Notes: generated by a model not told the origin, from the sequence alone. A stretch of DNA of 64,000 bases from Methylobacterium radiodurans (GCF_003173735.1 NZ_CP029551.1:623001-687000), one strand, 5' to 3'. Positions 38,317 to 47,684 are shown, numbered from the stretch's first letter. Numbers and translations are program-made.

Positions 38317-38659
38317 CTTTAGCCGATCAGTAGAGATTTATACCTATAGAGCGCGCACTCCGTCTCCGACAAGGCCGCATAATTCGAATGCATCAGGGCC
38401 GAGTGCTGACCAACGGTATCGAGCAGTATCGTCAACCCCCAACGAGAAGCGGGCGAGCAACGATTTCGCCGTGATCACGCTCGGTATGGTCATGCTCCGA
38501 CCGACCTGATTTGCAGAGAGGCCCCCAAACCGGTCGTCCCACGCCTCCTGCAGGGCAATGTGCAGCCCGATTCATGCCGAGGCTTAGCCCGGATCAGGCT
38601 GCCGGCCGAGACTCCAGACCTCCGAGGACCGTTACGCGCCCCGATCACCCGTGGGGCCT
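38317..38659. other. Intergenic region right of the AT-rich gene
   Basis: 343 bp. The left ~180 bp are AT-richer and should include the promoter of the minus-strand winged-helix gene; the right part returns to host composition before the 3' end of the DUF5666 gene. No gene seen. Confidence 0.5.
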
Positions 38660-39970
38660 TCAGCGTCGGCCGCCACCGAAGCCGCCCGGCCCGCCACCGC
38701 CGAAGCCCGGCCCGCCACCACCGGGGCCGCCGAAGCCGCCTCCGGGACCGCCGGGTCCTCCGAAGCCGCCCGGATTGCCCCCGGGCCCTCCCCCTGGGCC
38801 ACCCGGCCCGCCGAAGCCGCCGGGCGGTCCGAAGCCGCCGGGTCCCACCGTGCCGGCGCCGGGCGGGCGCGTATCGATGCGCAGCCCCGGCCCGGGCCCC
38901 GCGCCCTCCGGTCCCGGGACGCCTCCCGGGCCGTGGCCCGGTAGGCCGCGCAGGTCGAGCCGGTCGCGCTGGAAGCCCGGCCCCTCGAAGCGTCCGGGCT
39001 CGCGAAGCGGGGGCTCGCGCACCGGGGCGAGCCGGTCCTCGACGCGCAAGCGCTCGATCGTCAGGCGCCCGTCGCCCGCCACCTCCGTGGTGAGCACCGC
39101 CCGGACCGCGCCGGACCGGGGCAGGTCCGCGCCCGGCGCGCCCGAGACGGGCAGGCCTGAGCCCAGGGTCATGCCCCCCTCGCGCCGGCCGATATAGGCC
39201 TCGATCGAGGCGGTCCGGATGCCTGGGGGCAGGCCAGCCTCGGCGGCGTCGGTCACCGCGAGCCCGCCGTCCCGCAGTCGCCCAGCGACCGCGGCGCGGC
39301 GCCCCACCGGCAGGGGCCCGGCGCCCGTGAGCCGCAGGCCGCCGATCCGCAGCGCGCCGTCGCCCCCCCGCCGGACCGGACCGGCGACCCGGTCCGGGCC
39401 CGCCGCGCGGGGCTCGATTAGGCTCGCCACCACGACGCCGTCCGGGCGGCGCAGGCCGCTCACCGCGACGCGCTGGCCGATCGTCCAGACGCCCCCCGCC
39501 GTGCCGGTCGCGACGCGCTGGCCCAGCACCGTCAGGCTGTTGCGGCCGACCGCCTGGACGGGGCCCACCACCTCGCTCGTCACGTCGATGCGCCGGGTGG
39601 TCAGTCCGCCAGCGGACCCGCCGCCCGCGAGCCGGGCCACCACCCGCACCACGTGGCCGATGCGCAGGTCGGACGCCCGGGCCGGCGCGCCGTCGATATG
39701 CACCGCGACGTCGTCCGGGTAGCCGATGCGCAGGTCGTTCACCACGATCGAGCCGAAGCGCCGGATCGTGCCGATCACCCCCGTGCCGCCGATGCCGCGG
39801 TCGCCCTCGCCGGGCGCGTCGGTCGGGCGGGCCCCCGTGCCGCCGATGCCCTGATCGCGAACCGGCGCCTCCTGCGCCGGCAGGCGCCCGGGCAGGAGGG
39901 CCGCGCCGGCGAGGAGGCCGAGAACGAGCCGGCGGCTCGGGCGAACATGTGGACGATGGTCGCGCGCCAC
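38660..39970 (-). CDS. Secreted DUF5666-type protein with Gly/Pro-rich tail
   Basis: 436 residues from a GTG at 39970, the only start that leaves the Tat-like signal sequence (RPSRRLVLGLLAGAALLPGRLPAQ) intact; no in-frame ATG exists there. Tandem DUF5666-like beta domains follow (GTIRRFGSIVVNDLRIGY, VGPVQAVGRNSLTVLGQRVA, GRRAAVAGRLRDGG). The last ~85 residues are GGFGGPGGPGG-like. It begins 12 bases after the DUF6502 gene, so they form an operon. Location should be periplasm or surface; function unknown. Confidence 0.78.
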   Translation of the reverse strand: MARDHRPHVRPSRRLVLGLLAGAALLPGRLPAQEAPVRDQGIGGTGARPTDAPGEGDRGIGGTGVIGTIRRFGSIVVNDLRIGYPDDVAVHIDGAPARASDLRIGHVVRVVARLAGGGSAGGLTTRRIDVTSEVVGPVQAVGRNSLTVLGQRVATGTAGGVWTIGQRVAVSGLRRPDGVVVASLIEPRAAGPDRVAGPVRRGGDGALRIGGLRLTGAGPLPVGRRAAVAGRLRDGGLAVTDAAEAGLPPGIRTASIEAYIGRREGGMTLGSGLPVSGAPGADLPRSGAVRAVLTTEVAGDGRLTIERLRVEDRLAPVREPPLREPGRFEGPGFQRDRLDLRGLPGHGPGGVPGPEGAGPGPGLRIDTRPPGAGTVGPGGFGPPGGFGGPGGPGGGPGGNPGGFGGPGGPGGGFGGPGGGGPGFGGGGPGGFGGGRR

Positions 39971-39981
39971 GCGCCCGCTCC

Positions 39982-40818
39982 TCAAACGGTTCCGGGAGGC
40001 GCGGGCGGGGGCGCCGCCTCGGCGTAGACGTAGAGGCCGAAATTCCAGCGGTGGTTGCCGCCGGGATCCGTCTGGCAGGCGGCGTGGGCCTCGCGGTTGG
40101 CCTGTTGCAGCGCCTCCATGGCGATCTCGCGGGCTCGCGCCTCCAGGCGCCGGGCGAGATCCTCCGAGAGCCCGTCGTAATGCACCGCCCGCTCCAGAAA
40201 GCGGGGAGCCTCGCCGACGATGTTGGCGACGCTCGCCGCGATATGGTCGTGCAGGTTGCGGCCGAAATAGTAGAGTTGCGGTTCGCCGCCGCCCTTGGGC
40301 ACGTAGGCGGCTTCCGCCAGCACGACGCGGTCGTCTGCGTCGAGGTGCGCCAAGCCCCGGTCGAGCCACTCGTCGAGCACGGCGCGCGGGCGCAGGTCCC
40401 GGGTGATGCCGGAGACCAGGGCCTCGAAGGAGGCCGCATCGCCGGGGCCCGAGCGGGGCAGCGGCAGTGGCCGGCCCTGGGCGTCCGTGAATCGCGGGTC
40501 GGCCAGCCAACGGGCGATGATCCGGCTCGTGCGTGAGACCACGGCCGGCACCGCGCTCACCGGGGCGCCCGCGCCGCGAAGGCGCCGCACCTCCTTGCGG
40601 TGGATGCCGGTGAGCAGCGAGACGCGGCTGTCCGTCTGCTCCTTGCCGGGGAGAGCGAAGTCGTACTCGGCCACGTTCACGTAGAGTTCGCGCAGCAGAT
40701 TCGTCAGCGCCGGGAAGGTGATGCCGCGGGCCACGAACAGGCGCACGAGCGGGCGCAGCAGGCGCGCGACCGGCGCATGCAGGGCCGCGCCCTCCGAGGA
40801 TGCGATCTCGTCCGACAT
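39982..40818 (-). CDS. DUF6502-family protein, probable DNA-binding regulator
   Basis: 278 residues, cytosolic. The N-terminal ~110 residues have a winged-helix look (RGITFPALTNLLRELYVNVAEYDF, then TDSRVSLLTGIHRKEVRRLRG); the C-terminal part is helical. The layout fits DUF6502, which is typically followed by a DUF5666 gene, as here. Four GTGGGA/TCCCAC half-sites lie directly upstream, so autoregulation is a fair inference. No enzyme motif is visible. Confidence 0.78.
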   Translation of the reverse strand: MSDEIASSEGAALHAPVARLLRPLVRLFVARGITFPALTNLLRELYVNVAEYDFALPGKEQTDSRVSLLTGIHRKEVRRLRGAGAPVSAVPAVVSRTSRIIARWLADPRFTDAQGRPLPLPRSGPGDAASFEALVSGITRDLRPRAVLDEWLDRGLAHLDADDRVVLAEAAYVPKGGGEPQLYYFGRNLHDHIAASVANIVGEAPRFLERAVHYDGLSEDLARRLEARAREIAMEALQQANREAHAACQTDPGGNHRWNFGLYVYAEAAPPPAPPGTV

Positions 40819-40842
40819 GGATCCGACCTTAGCCGCCAAATC

Positions 40843-40946
40843 GTGGGAGACAATCCCACAGGGTGCGCCGACGCACCTCACCCCCGGTTTTTCCGTTTGA
40901 CGTGGGATTTTTGCACACGTAACTATTTCGTGGTCAAATTTCCCAC
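40843..40946. promoter_or_regulatory. GTGGGA operator array in the DUF6502 divergent promoter
   Basis: Perfect inverted repeat GTGGGA-5 nt-TCCCAC at 40843-40859, 25 bases before the DUF6502 ATG. A second pair, GTGGGATTT at 40902 and AAATTTCCCAC ending at 40946, faces the divergent small gene and flanks an AT-rich core with a TTGACG -35-like hexamer at 40897. The repeat pattern suggests one regulator controlling both directions. Confidence 0.5.
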
Positions 40947-40960
40947 GGAGCAGGAGCCTG

Positions 40961-41281
40961 ATGATGGCCGAGAGGATCCGCATGGTCGCCCCACCCGCGC
41001 TGCCGCCCCTGCGAGACGCTTTCCGACCGGCGGCCCCCCGCGGCCGCGCCCCCGATGCCGCGCGCCTCGCACGCCTCGCGCTGTGCTTGGCCGCCCTCGC
41101 ACTGCCCGCTCTCGGAAGCGTCGCCGCGGACACGGTCCACCGCGGCGTCTCTCCCGGAACGCAGCAGGCCACCGCCCTGCCGACCCCCTCCGGCAGGACG
41201 GCGGCTCCACAGGCCTCCCGAAGCGTCCCGGTGCTTCGGGAGGCCGCCCTCACCCACCCGCACGCTGGGTCGATCCGATGA
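40961..41281 (+). CDS. Small hypothetical membrane-anchored protein
   Basis: 106 residues with one hydrophobic helix (LARLALCLAALALPALGSVA) after a basic, Pro-rich N-terminus and a polar Ala/Pro/Thr tail. A GGAG-type SD precedes two adjacent ATGs (40961, 40964). Divergent from the DUF6502 operon and sharing its operator array; its stop overlaps the next ATG. No family recognised. Confidence 0.55.
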   Translation: MMAERIRMVAPPALPPLRDAFRPAAPRGRAPDAARLARLALCLAALALPALGSVAADTVHRGVSPGTQQATALPTPSGRTAAPQASRSVPVLREAALTHPHAGSIR

Positions 41282-41436
41282 CGGTGCGGATGAGTGCGGC
41301 CGGCTTCGCCGGGCATCGCCCCGGACGCCGCACCCCCGACCTCGCGGAGGGCTGCGGCGGCGCACGGGTCATCGACTTCGCGATCTGCCTGATCCTGGCG
41401 GTGACCGTGGTCGGCCTGCTGCTCGCGGCGCTCTGA
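41278..41436 (+). CDS. Very small single-helix membrane protein
   Basis: 52 residues starting at the ATG of an ATGA overlap with the preceding gene. The C-terminal half is one hydrophobic helix (IDFAICLILAVTVVGLLLAAL). Coupling and helix argue that it is real, but small size and lack of known homologues keep confidence low. Confidence 0.5.
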   Translation: MTVRMSAAGFAGHRPGRRTPDLAEGCGGARVIDFAICLILAVTVVGLLLAAL

Positions 41437-41490
41437 GGCCGCGCGCATCCCAGCGGCCGCGCCGAGCGGCCCCAACACGAGACGAGATCC

Positions 41491-42222
41491 ATGCTGAGAA
41501 CCCTTCCGGCCGCCCTCGCGGGCTTGGCTGCGCTGACCTGCGCGGCGGGCGCCGCCGACCTGCCCCGGCGCGCCGTACCCCCGCCGCCGCTGCCGAGCCT
41601 GCCGGTCTTCACCTGGACCGGGCTCTATGTCGGCGTGAATGCGGGCTACGGCTTCGGCGGCGGCAGCGGCTTCACCGACCCGACCTACGGCACCGCTACG
41701 GGCGGCGGCAGCCGCGGCGGCTTCGTCGGCGGCGGCCAGATCGGCTACAATTACCAGCTCACGCCGGGCGCCGGCTGGGTGCTGGGCGTCGAGGCCGACA
41801 TCCAGGGCACGGCTTTCGCCAAGGCGGATGCGACCTATCTGGGGACCGCGCCGTACTACAGCGTGCGGCCGAGCCTGGACTATTTCGGCACGGTGCGCGG
41901 CCGGATCGGCTACGCCTTCGACCGGGTGCTGGTCTACGGCACCGGCGGCTTCGCCTATGGCGGCGGCGCGCGCGGCGCCTACGCGGCGACCTACCCCTAC
42001 ACCTTGCCGGAGAGCTTCCGCACCGGATACGCGGTCGGCGGCGGCGTCGAGTACGCCTTCACGGAGAAACTCTCGGCCAAGATCGAGGGTCTCTACGTGA
42101 ACCTGCGCCGCAGCTTCTCGGGCGCGACCTTCTACGACGCCAGCACCGCGGCCTATTACGGCGGCGGCCGCGATGCGGGCGATTTCGGTCTCGTGCGCGC
42201 CGGCCTGAACTACCGCTTCTAA
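41491..42222 (+). CDS. Outer-membrane beta-barrel protein (Omp25/RopB-like)
   Basis: 243 residues with signal peptide (MLRTLPAALAGLAALTCAAGAAD) and a family-typical TWTGLYVGVNAGYGFGGG strand start. Alternating hydrophobic beta-strands follow (GGQIGYNYQLTPGAGWVLGVEAD, YFGTVRGRIGYAFD), and the C-terminus ends with aromatic Phe (AGLNYRF), the BAM recognition signal. It matches Rhizobiales 8-stranded Omp25-type porin-like proteins. Confidence 0.9.
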   Translation: MLRTLPAALAGLAALTCAAGAADLPRRAVPPPPLPSLPVFTWTGLYVGVNAGYGFGGGSGFTDPTYGTATGGGSRGGFVGGGQIGYNYQLTPGAGWVLGVEADIQGTAFAKADATYLGTAPYYSVRPSLDYFGTVRGRIGYAFDRVLVYGTGGFAYGGGARGAYAATYPYTLPESFRTGYAVGGGVEYAFTEKLSAKIEGLYVNLRRSFSGATFYDASTAAYYGGGRDAGDFGLVRAGLNYRF

Positions 42223-42497
42223 CCGGCGCCGGCGCCCTTCCCGGCGCAGGTCGGGAGGGGCGCAGGGCCCGCACTGGTCGGACCGGAACTGCGCGATCGA
42301 TGGGGATCAGTATCCAATCCGCATTCTTCCGTGCTGGAACGAAGCCCGGCGAAGGCTGTAGCGTCCAGCGCCGCCCGCCAGAGGGTAGAATCAGTCGGTT
42401 CGACGGCTAAGTCTTGTTCCGCCACGCGGGACGCTTGGCCGGACGCATCGGCCGATCCCGCCCGCAGGATGGGACGTTCGCCGAACGGGGCCCGACC

Positions 42498-42872
42498 GTG
42501 ACCGCATCCGGATTCCTGCACCGCGCGGTGATCGCCTGCGCCCTCGCGGGCGCGCTCGCGCCGGCCGCGCGGGCACAGGACCTGCCGCGGGTCGATTCCG
42601 GCCGCGGTCGCTTACTGATCCACGGCAACTTCTGCGGTCCGGGCAACCGAGGCCCGGGATACCCGCCGATCGATGCGCTCGACCTCGCCTGCGCCCGGCA
42701 CGACGCCTGCTCGCCCCCGCTCGCCTCCGGACGGTTGGCGGCCTGTGCCTGCCACGACCGCCTCCATGCGGAGGCGGATCTCGTGGCCCGCGATCCCCGC
42801 ACGCCGCTGTCCGTGCGCGACACCGCCCGGTTCGTCTCCGACTTCGCCCTGGCGCTGCCCTGCAATCCCTGA
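42498..42872 (+). CDS. Secreted phospholipase A2-like protein
   Basis: 124 residues from a GTG at 42498, giving a signal peptide ending AARAQ. The mature part has the PLA2 pattern: a Gly-rich calcium-loop-like segment (HGNFCGPGNRGPG), then DALDLACARHDAC with the His68-Asp69 pair. Six cysteines in the mature chain could make three disulfides. If active it would hydrolyse the sn-2 ester of phospholipids outside the cytosol. A frame start at 42414 is possible but would bury the signal peptide. Confidence 0.68.
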   Translation: MTASGFLHRAVIACALAGALAPAARAQDLPRVDSGRGRLLIHGNFCGPGNRGPGYPPIDALDLACARHDACSPPLASGRLAACACHDRLHAEADLVARDPRTPLSVRDTARFVSDFALALPCNP

Positions 42873-42880
42873 CAACGCGA

Positions 42881-42909
42881 GGAGCCCGGCGCCATCGGCA
42901 CCGGGCTCC
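42881..42909. terminator. Bidirectional hairpin between the PLA2-like gene and grpE
   Basis: GGAGCCCGGCGCC-3 nt-GGCACCGGGCTCC, 12 of 13 pairs match. It lies between the stops of two convergent genes, as expected for a shared terminator, although T-runs are lacking. Confidence 0.55.
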
Positions 42910-42946
42910 CGTCTCGGCCGTGCTCGACTGGATCGTGCCGGGGCGA

Positions 42947-43579
42947 TCAGGCGTCGGCGGGGTTGGGCCCAGCCTTCGGCCCACCCTTCGAGACGCCCAC
43001 CAGGGCCGGGCGCAGCACCCGATCGCCGATGACGTAGCCGGACTGCACCACCTGCACCACGGTGCCGTTGGGCACCTCCGTGTTCGGCACCTCGAACATC
43101 GCCTGATGGCGGTTCGGGTCGAAGCGCTGCCCTTGCGGCTCGACCGCTTTCACGCCGTGCCGCTCCAGAGTCTTGGCGAGGTCGCGCTCAGTCAGCTCGA
43201 TGCCCTCGATCAGCCCCTTCAGGGCGCCGTCGGCACTCGCACGGGCCTCGGCCGGCACGCTCTCCAGGGCGCGGCGGATGTTGTCAGCCACGTTGAGAAC
43301 GTCGCGGGCGAAGTTCGTCACCGCGTAGGTGCGCGCGTCCGCGACCTCACGCTCGGTGCGGCGACGCAGGTTCTCCATCTCGGCAAGCGTGCGCAGCGCG
43401 CGGTCCTTGAACTCGTCGCGCTCGGCCGTCAGTGCGGCGAGGGCCTCGCCGTGCGGGTTCGCCTCGGGCTGCTGGGCCGCGTCGGCATCGCCCCCCGCCT
43501 GAGGCTCGGCCCGGGGCGCGGCGCCGTCCGCGGCCTGGTTCCGGCGCGGGTCGTCCTGCTGCATGTCGTTGCTCGTCAT
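42947..43579 (-). CDS. grpE: GrpE nucleotide-exchange factor
   Basis: 210 residues. Acidic, disordered N-terminus, then a long coiled helix ([30 protein letters not shown]) and the beta domain with [14 protein letters not shown] and [19 protein letters not shown]. It releases ADP from DnaK. dnaK/dnaJ are not in the window. Confidence 0.95.
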   Translation of the reverse strand: MTSNDMQQDDPRRNQAADGAAPRAEPQAGGDADAAQQPEANPHGEALAALTAERDEFKDRALRTLAEMENLRRRTEREVADARTYAVTNFARDVLNVADNIRRALESVPAEARASADGALKGLIEGIELTERDLAKTLERHGVKAVEPQGQRFDPNRHQAMFEVPNTEVPNGTVVQVVQSGYVIGDRVLRPALVGVSKGGPKAGPNPADA

Positions 43580-43661
43580 GGCGTTTCAGTCGTGGTGATG
43601 TGCGGGATCGCCGCTGATATCAGGCCGGCGCTCCCTGAAATCAACCCGCGGCGGCGGCCCT

Positions 43662-46457
43662 TCAGGCTTCCCGCGGCGGGGGCGCGGCGACCAGCGCTTC
43701 CAGCCCCTCGGCCTTCAGCGCCGCGACATCGCCCGCGAAGATCTCCATCACGGCGGCCCGGATCGCGGCGAGGCGGTCGGGCTGCGTGACCCGGGTGCCG
43801 ATGAGGTCGGTGATGTAGAACACGTCGACCGCGCGCTCGCCGAAGGTCGCGATATGCGCCGAGGTGATGTTGAGCGAGAGCCGGCTGAAGGCGGTGGTCA
43901 GCTCGTAGAGGAGGCCCGGCCGGTCGAGGCCGGTGACCTCGACCACGGTCTCGCGGCTCGACAGCGCGTTGTCGATCGCCATGTCGGGCGGCACCAGGAA
44001 GGTCTTGGCGCGCGCGCTCGCCACCGGCGGGTGCTTGTCGGCGACGAGATCGGCGATGCGGATCTCGCCCTTGAGCGCCCGCTCGATCGCCGCGGTGATG
44101 CGCTGGCCCCGGCGCAGCTCGTCCTCGTCGCGCTCGAAGGCGCGGGAGACGTAGATCGAGTCGAGAGCGAAGCCGTCGCTCGTGGTAAAGATCTGCGCGT
44201 CCACGATGTTGCCGCCGGCCGCCGCGCAGGCGCCGGTGATGATGGCCAGAAGCCGCGGGTGGTCGGGCGAGTAGACCGTGATCTCGGTCACGCCCCGCAC
44301 CGGGTCGGTCTCGACATCGGTGGCGCTGGTTCGGCCCGACTCGACCACGCCCCGGATGAAGTTCGCGTCCTTGAACTGGCGCACGCCCTCAACCTTCAGC
44401 CAGTAGGCCTGGTTGTGGCGGGCCGCGTAGGCGTCGAACTCCTCGGCCGACCAGTCCGGCAGCTTCTCGCGAAGCGCGATCTGGATCATCCGCACCCGGT
44501 CGGTGCGGGCGATCTCGGAGTGGCCGCCCGAGAGCCGCACCTCGGTCTCGTCGTAGAGGGTGCGCAGCAGCGTGCCCTTCCAGGCGGTCCAGACGCCGGG
44601 GCCGACGGCGGCGATGTCGGCGACCGTCAGGATGGTGAGGAGCTTCAGCCGCTCCAGCGTCTGCACCACGCCCGCGAAGCGCTCGATCGTCTTCGGGTCG
44701 GAGAGGTCGCGGCTCTGGGCCGTCATCGACATCAGGAGGTGGTGCTCGACGAGCCAGGCCACCGTCTCGGTCTCGGCCTGGGAGAGGCCGAGGCGCGGGC
44801 AGAGCCGCTGGGCGATGGCCGCGCCCGCCACCGAGTGGTCCTCGGGCCGGCCCTTGGCGATGTCGTGCAGGAGGATCGCCACGTAGAGCGCGGTGCGGTT
44901 GTTGATGGTGTGGATCACCCGCGAGACCAGCGGGTGCGCCTCCTGCACCCGGCCCGCCTCGATCGCCGCCAGCACGCCGACCGAGCGCAGCAGGTGCTCG
45001 TCCACCGTGAAGTGGTGGTACATGTTGAACTGCATCATCGCCACGATGCGCCCGAAATCGGGGATGAAGCGGCCGAGCACGCCCGCCTCGTTCATCTGGC
45101 GCAGCACGGATTCCGGCGCGTTCTTCGAGGTCAGGATCTCGACGAAGAGCCGGTTCGCCTCCTCGTCGGCGCGAAGCGTGGGGGTGATCAGCCGCAGCGA
45201 GCGGGTGGCGAGGCGCCGCGCGTCCGGGTGGATCGGCAGGTTGTGCCGCTCGGCCAGCCAGAACAGGCGGATCAGGTTGACGGGGTCGCGCTCGAAGGCG
45301 TCCTCGGCCCTGAGGTTCACCCGGCCGTGGTCGATCCAGAAATCCTCCGCCTCCATGGCGGTCGCGCGGAAGCGGTCGCGGAAACGGCCGATCCAGCGGT
45401 CGAGCACCGGCGTGCGCTTGGCGTGGCGCGCCTCCAGCTCCGCGCAGACGATGGCGGTGAGGTCGCCCACGTCCTTGGCGATCAGGAAATAGGCCTTCAT
45501 GAAGCGCTCGACGCCCGACAGGCCGCCGCGCGGCCCGTAGTTGAGGCGCTCGGCCACGCGCGGCTGGAGCCCGAAGGAGAGCCGCTCCTCGGGGCGGCCG
45601 GTGAGGAAGTGCATGTGGCAGCGCACGCGCCACAGGAACTCCTCGCAGCGCTCGAACAGCCGGTACTCGTCGGGCGTGAACAGGCCCGCATGGACGAGCT
45701 CGGCCTGATCGCGCACCCGGTAAGTGTACTTGGCGATCCAGAACAGGGTGTTGAGGTCGCGCAGGCCCCCCTTGCCGTCCTTGACGTTCGGCTCGACGAG
45801 GTAGCGGGAGGAGCCGGCCTTCGAGACCCGCCCGTCGCGCTCGCGCAGCTTCGCCTCCACGAACTCGGCGGCCGAGCCGACGACGAGTTCGGAATCGAAG
45901 CGGGTGATCAGCTCCTCGAACAGGATGCGCGAGCCGAACAGGAAGCGGGCCTCCAAGAGCGCCGTGCGGATCGTGAAGTCCGCGCGCGCCTCGCGCAGGC
46001 ATTCCTCGACCGAGCGCGTGGCGTGGCCGACCTTCAGCTTGAGGTCCCAGAGCACGTAGAGCATCGCCTCGACGACGCTCTCCGACCACGCGGTCTGCTT
46101 GTAGGGCAGCAGGAACAGCAGATCGATGTCGGAGCCCGGCGCCATCGTGCCCCGGCCGTAGCCGCCGGTCGCCACGATCGCGAGCTGCTCGCCCGTCGTC
46201 GGGTTGTCGTTCGGGTAGAGGCGCCAGCAGACCGCGTCGTAGATCGCCCGCACCACCGCGTCGGTGAGCCGCGACAGGGCCTGCGCGCAGGCCATCCCGT
46301 CGCGATCCTTGAGGAGCTGGGCCTCGGCCGCCGCGTGGCCCTCGGCGATGACCGCCTTGAGCTGCGGCACGAGGGCGGCCCGCAGCTTCGTCGGCTCCCG
46401 CGCCTCGCGGTCGAGATCGGTCAGAATCCTGTCGAGGGCGGCGGCGGCGTCGAACAT
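43662..46457 (-). CDS. glnD: Bifunctional PII uridylyltransferase / uridylyl-removing enzyme
   Basis: 931 residues, normal for GlnD. Nucleotidyltransferase motif GGYGRGTMAPGSDIDLLF near the N-terminus, the linker region, an HD domain (FTVDEHLLRSVG, LHDIAKGRPEDHS, VEHHLLMS) and two C-terminal ACT domains (EITVYSPDHPRLLAIITG and VEVTGLDRPGLLYELTTAFS). It senses glutamine and modifies PII, so controls nitrogen assimilation. The neighbouring 46-53 kb block is ureide nitrogen catabolism. Confidence 0.96.
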   Translation of the reverse strand: MFDAAAALDRILTDLDREAREPTKLRAALVPQLKAVIAEGHAAAEAQLLKDRDGMACAQALSRLTDAVVRAIYDAVCWRLYPNDNPTTGEQLAIVATGGYGRGTMAPGSDIDLLFLLPYKQTAWSESVVEAMLYVLWDLKLKVGHATRSVEECLREARADFTIRTALLEARFLFGSRILFEELITRFDSELVVGSAAEFVEAKLRERDGRVSKAGSSRYLVEPNVKDGKGGLRDLNTLFWIAKYTYRVRDQAELVHAGLFTPDEYRLFERCEEFLWRVRCHMHFLTGRPEERLSFGLQPRVAERLNYGPRGGLSGVERFMKAYFLIAKDVGDLTAIVCAELEARHAKRTPVLDRWIGRFRDRFRATAMEAEDFWIDHGRVNLRAEDAFERDPVNLIRLFWLAERHNLPIHPDARRLATRSLRLITPTLRADEEANRLFVEILTSKNAPESVLRQMNEAGVLGRFIPDFGRIVAMMQFNMYHHFTVDEHLLRSVGVLAAIEAGRVQEAHPLVSRVIHTINNRTALYVAILLHDIAKGRPEDHSVAGAAIAQRLCPRLGLSQAETETVAWLVEHHLLMSMTAQSRDLSDPKTIERFAGVVQTLERLKLLTILTVADIAAVGPGVWTAWKGTLLRTLYDETEVRLSGGHSEIARTDRVRMIQIALREKLPDWSAEEFDAYAARHNQAYWLKVEGVRQFKDANFIRGVVESGRTSATDVETDPVRGVTEITVYSPDHPRLLAIITGACAAAGGNIVDAQIFTTSDGFALDSIYVSRAFERDEDELRRGQRITAAIERALKGEIRIADLVADKHPPVASARAKTFLVPPDMAIDNALSSRETVVEVTGLDRPGLLYELTTAFSRLSLNITSAHIATFGERAVDVFYITDLIGTRVTQPDRLAAIRAAVMEIFAGDVAALKAEGLEALVAAPPPREA

Positions 46458-46691
46458 GAATACCCGTTACAGCGGCTCCGCGGCACCGGGCCGGCGGAGC
46501 CTAGGGCCGAGCGACACGAGCCCGAGGCCGCACCTGCCAGCGGTTTAGCACGATCCGGCACGGCTGCCAGCGGCGGAGGTTCTTCCACGCGGACGGGGCA
46601 GGGCACCTGTTTCGTTCTTTATTGCGGCGGGGTTGTTTGACTCGAAAAACGCTACCGCTTAGCTCGATCCGAATTGAGCGGGTGGAAAGAT

Positions 46692-47684
46692 ATGTCGCGC
46701 ATGCGTCCGAGTCGCCGTGTCCTCCTGGGTGCCGCCGGCATCGCCCTGGCGCAGCTCGCGGGCCTGGTCCCCGCGCCCGCCCGCGCCGAGGCGCCGACGG
46801 AGATCCGCCTCGACTGGGCGACCTACAACCCGGTCGGGCTCCTGCTGAAGGAGAAGGGCTTCCTGGAGGAGGCCCTGAAGCCCCGCGGCATCAAGGTGCG
46901 CTGGGTCCAGTCGCTCGGCTCCAACAAGGCGCTCGAATTCCTGAACGCGGGCGCGATCGATTTCGGCTCGGCGGCCGGCGCCGCAGCCCTGGTCGCGCGC
47001 ATCAACGGCAACCCGATCAAGGCGGTCTACGCCTTCTCGCGGCCCGAATGGACAGCGCTCGTCACCCGCAAGGACACGGGCATCGCCCGGCCGGCCGACC
47101 TCAAGGGGCGGCGCGTCGCCGTCACCCGCGGCACCGACCCGCACATCTTCCTGATCCGCGCGCTCCAGGGCGCCGGCCTCACCGAGAAGGACGCCAAGCT
47201 CGTCCTGCTGCAGCACCCGGACGGGCGCACCGCGCTGGAGCGCGGCGACGTCGATGCCTGGGCGGGCCTCGATCCGATGATGGCGGCGGCCGAGATCGAG
47301 GGCGGCGCGGTGCTGTTCCACCGGGACGCGGCGGCCAACACCTGGGGCCTGCTCGACGTGCGCGAGGCCTTCGCCAAGGAGAACCCGGAGCTGGTGCGCG
47401 TCGTGATCGCTGCCTACGAGCAGGCCCGGGCCTACGCGCTGGCCAACCCGCAGGCGCTCGCGGCGGCGCTCGTCGCGGCGACGAAGCTGCCGGAACCGGT
47501 GATCGCGCGCCAGCTCGAGCGCACGGACATCACCCAGCCGGCGATCGGGCCGGCCCAGGCCGACTCGATCAAGGCGGCGGGCCTCGCCCTGCAGCAGGCG
47601 GGCGTGATCGCGGCCGGGACCGACGTCGCGGCGGCGGTCGACGGGCTGCTCGACCCGAGCTTCAATCCGGCGCCCGCGCGCTGA
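46692..47684 (+). CDS. ABC transporter substrate-binding protein, SsuA/NMT1 type
   Basis: 330 residues with an RR-containing signal sequence (RRVLLGAAGIALAQLAGLVPAPARA), then the type II periplasmic-binding fold: EIRLDWATYNPVGLLLKEKGFLEE, GAIDFGSAAGAAALVARINGNPIK, GRRVAVTRGTDPHIFL, DVDAWAGLDPMMAAAE. The family binds aliphatic sulfonates, taurine, nitrate or pyrimidine/ureide-like ligands. The permease follows six bases after; the ATPase is at 49307. Ligand not readable. Confidence 0.88.
   Translation: MSRMRPSRRVLLGAAGIALAQLAGLVPAPARAEAPTEIRLDWATYNPVGLLLKEKGFLEEALKPRGIKVRWVQSLGSNKALEFLNAGAIDFGSAAGAAALVARINGNPIKAVYAFSRPEWTALVTRKDTGIARPADLKGRRVAVTRGTDPHIFLIRALQGAGLTEKDAKLVLLQHPDGRTALERGDVDAWAGLDPMMAAAEIEGGAVLFHRDAAANTWGLLDVREAFAKENPELVRVVIAAYEQARAYALANPQALAAALVAATKLPEPVIARQLERTDITQPAIGPAQADSIKAAGLALQQAGVIAAGTDVAAAVDGLLDPSFNPAPAR

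Noticed and set aside
37933..38322. 129-codon plus-strand frame opposite the AT-rich gene
   Set aside because: Antisense to the better supported winged-helix-like frame.
38490..40439. Long alternative frame over the DUF5666 gene
   Set aside because: Out of frame with the protein showing a signal sequence and DUF5666 domains; an Arg-rich shadow.
43854..46640. Open frame of 928 codons opposite glnD
   Set aside because: Antisense of a clear glnD gene, no recognisable domain.
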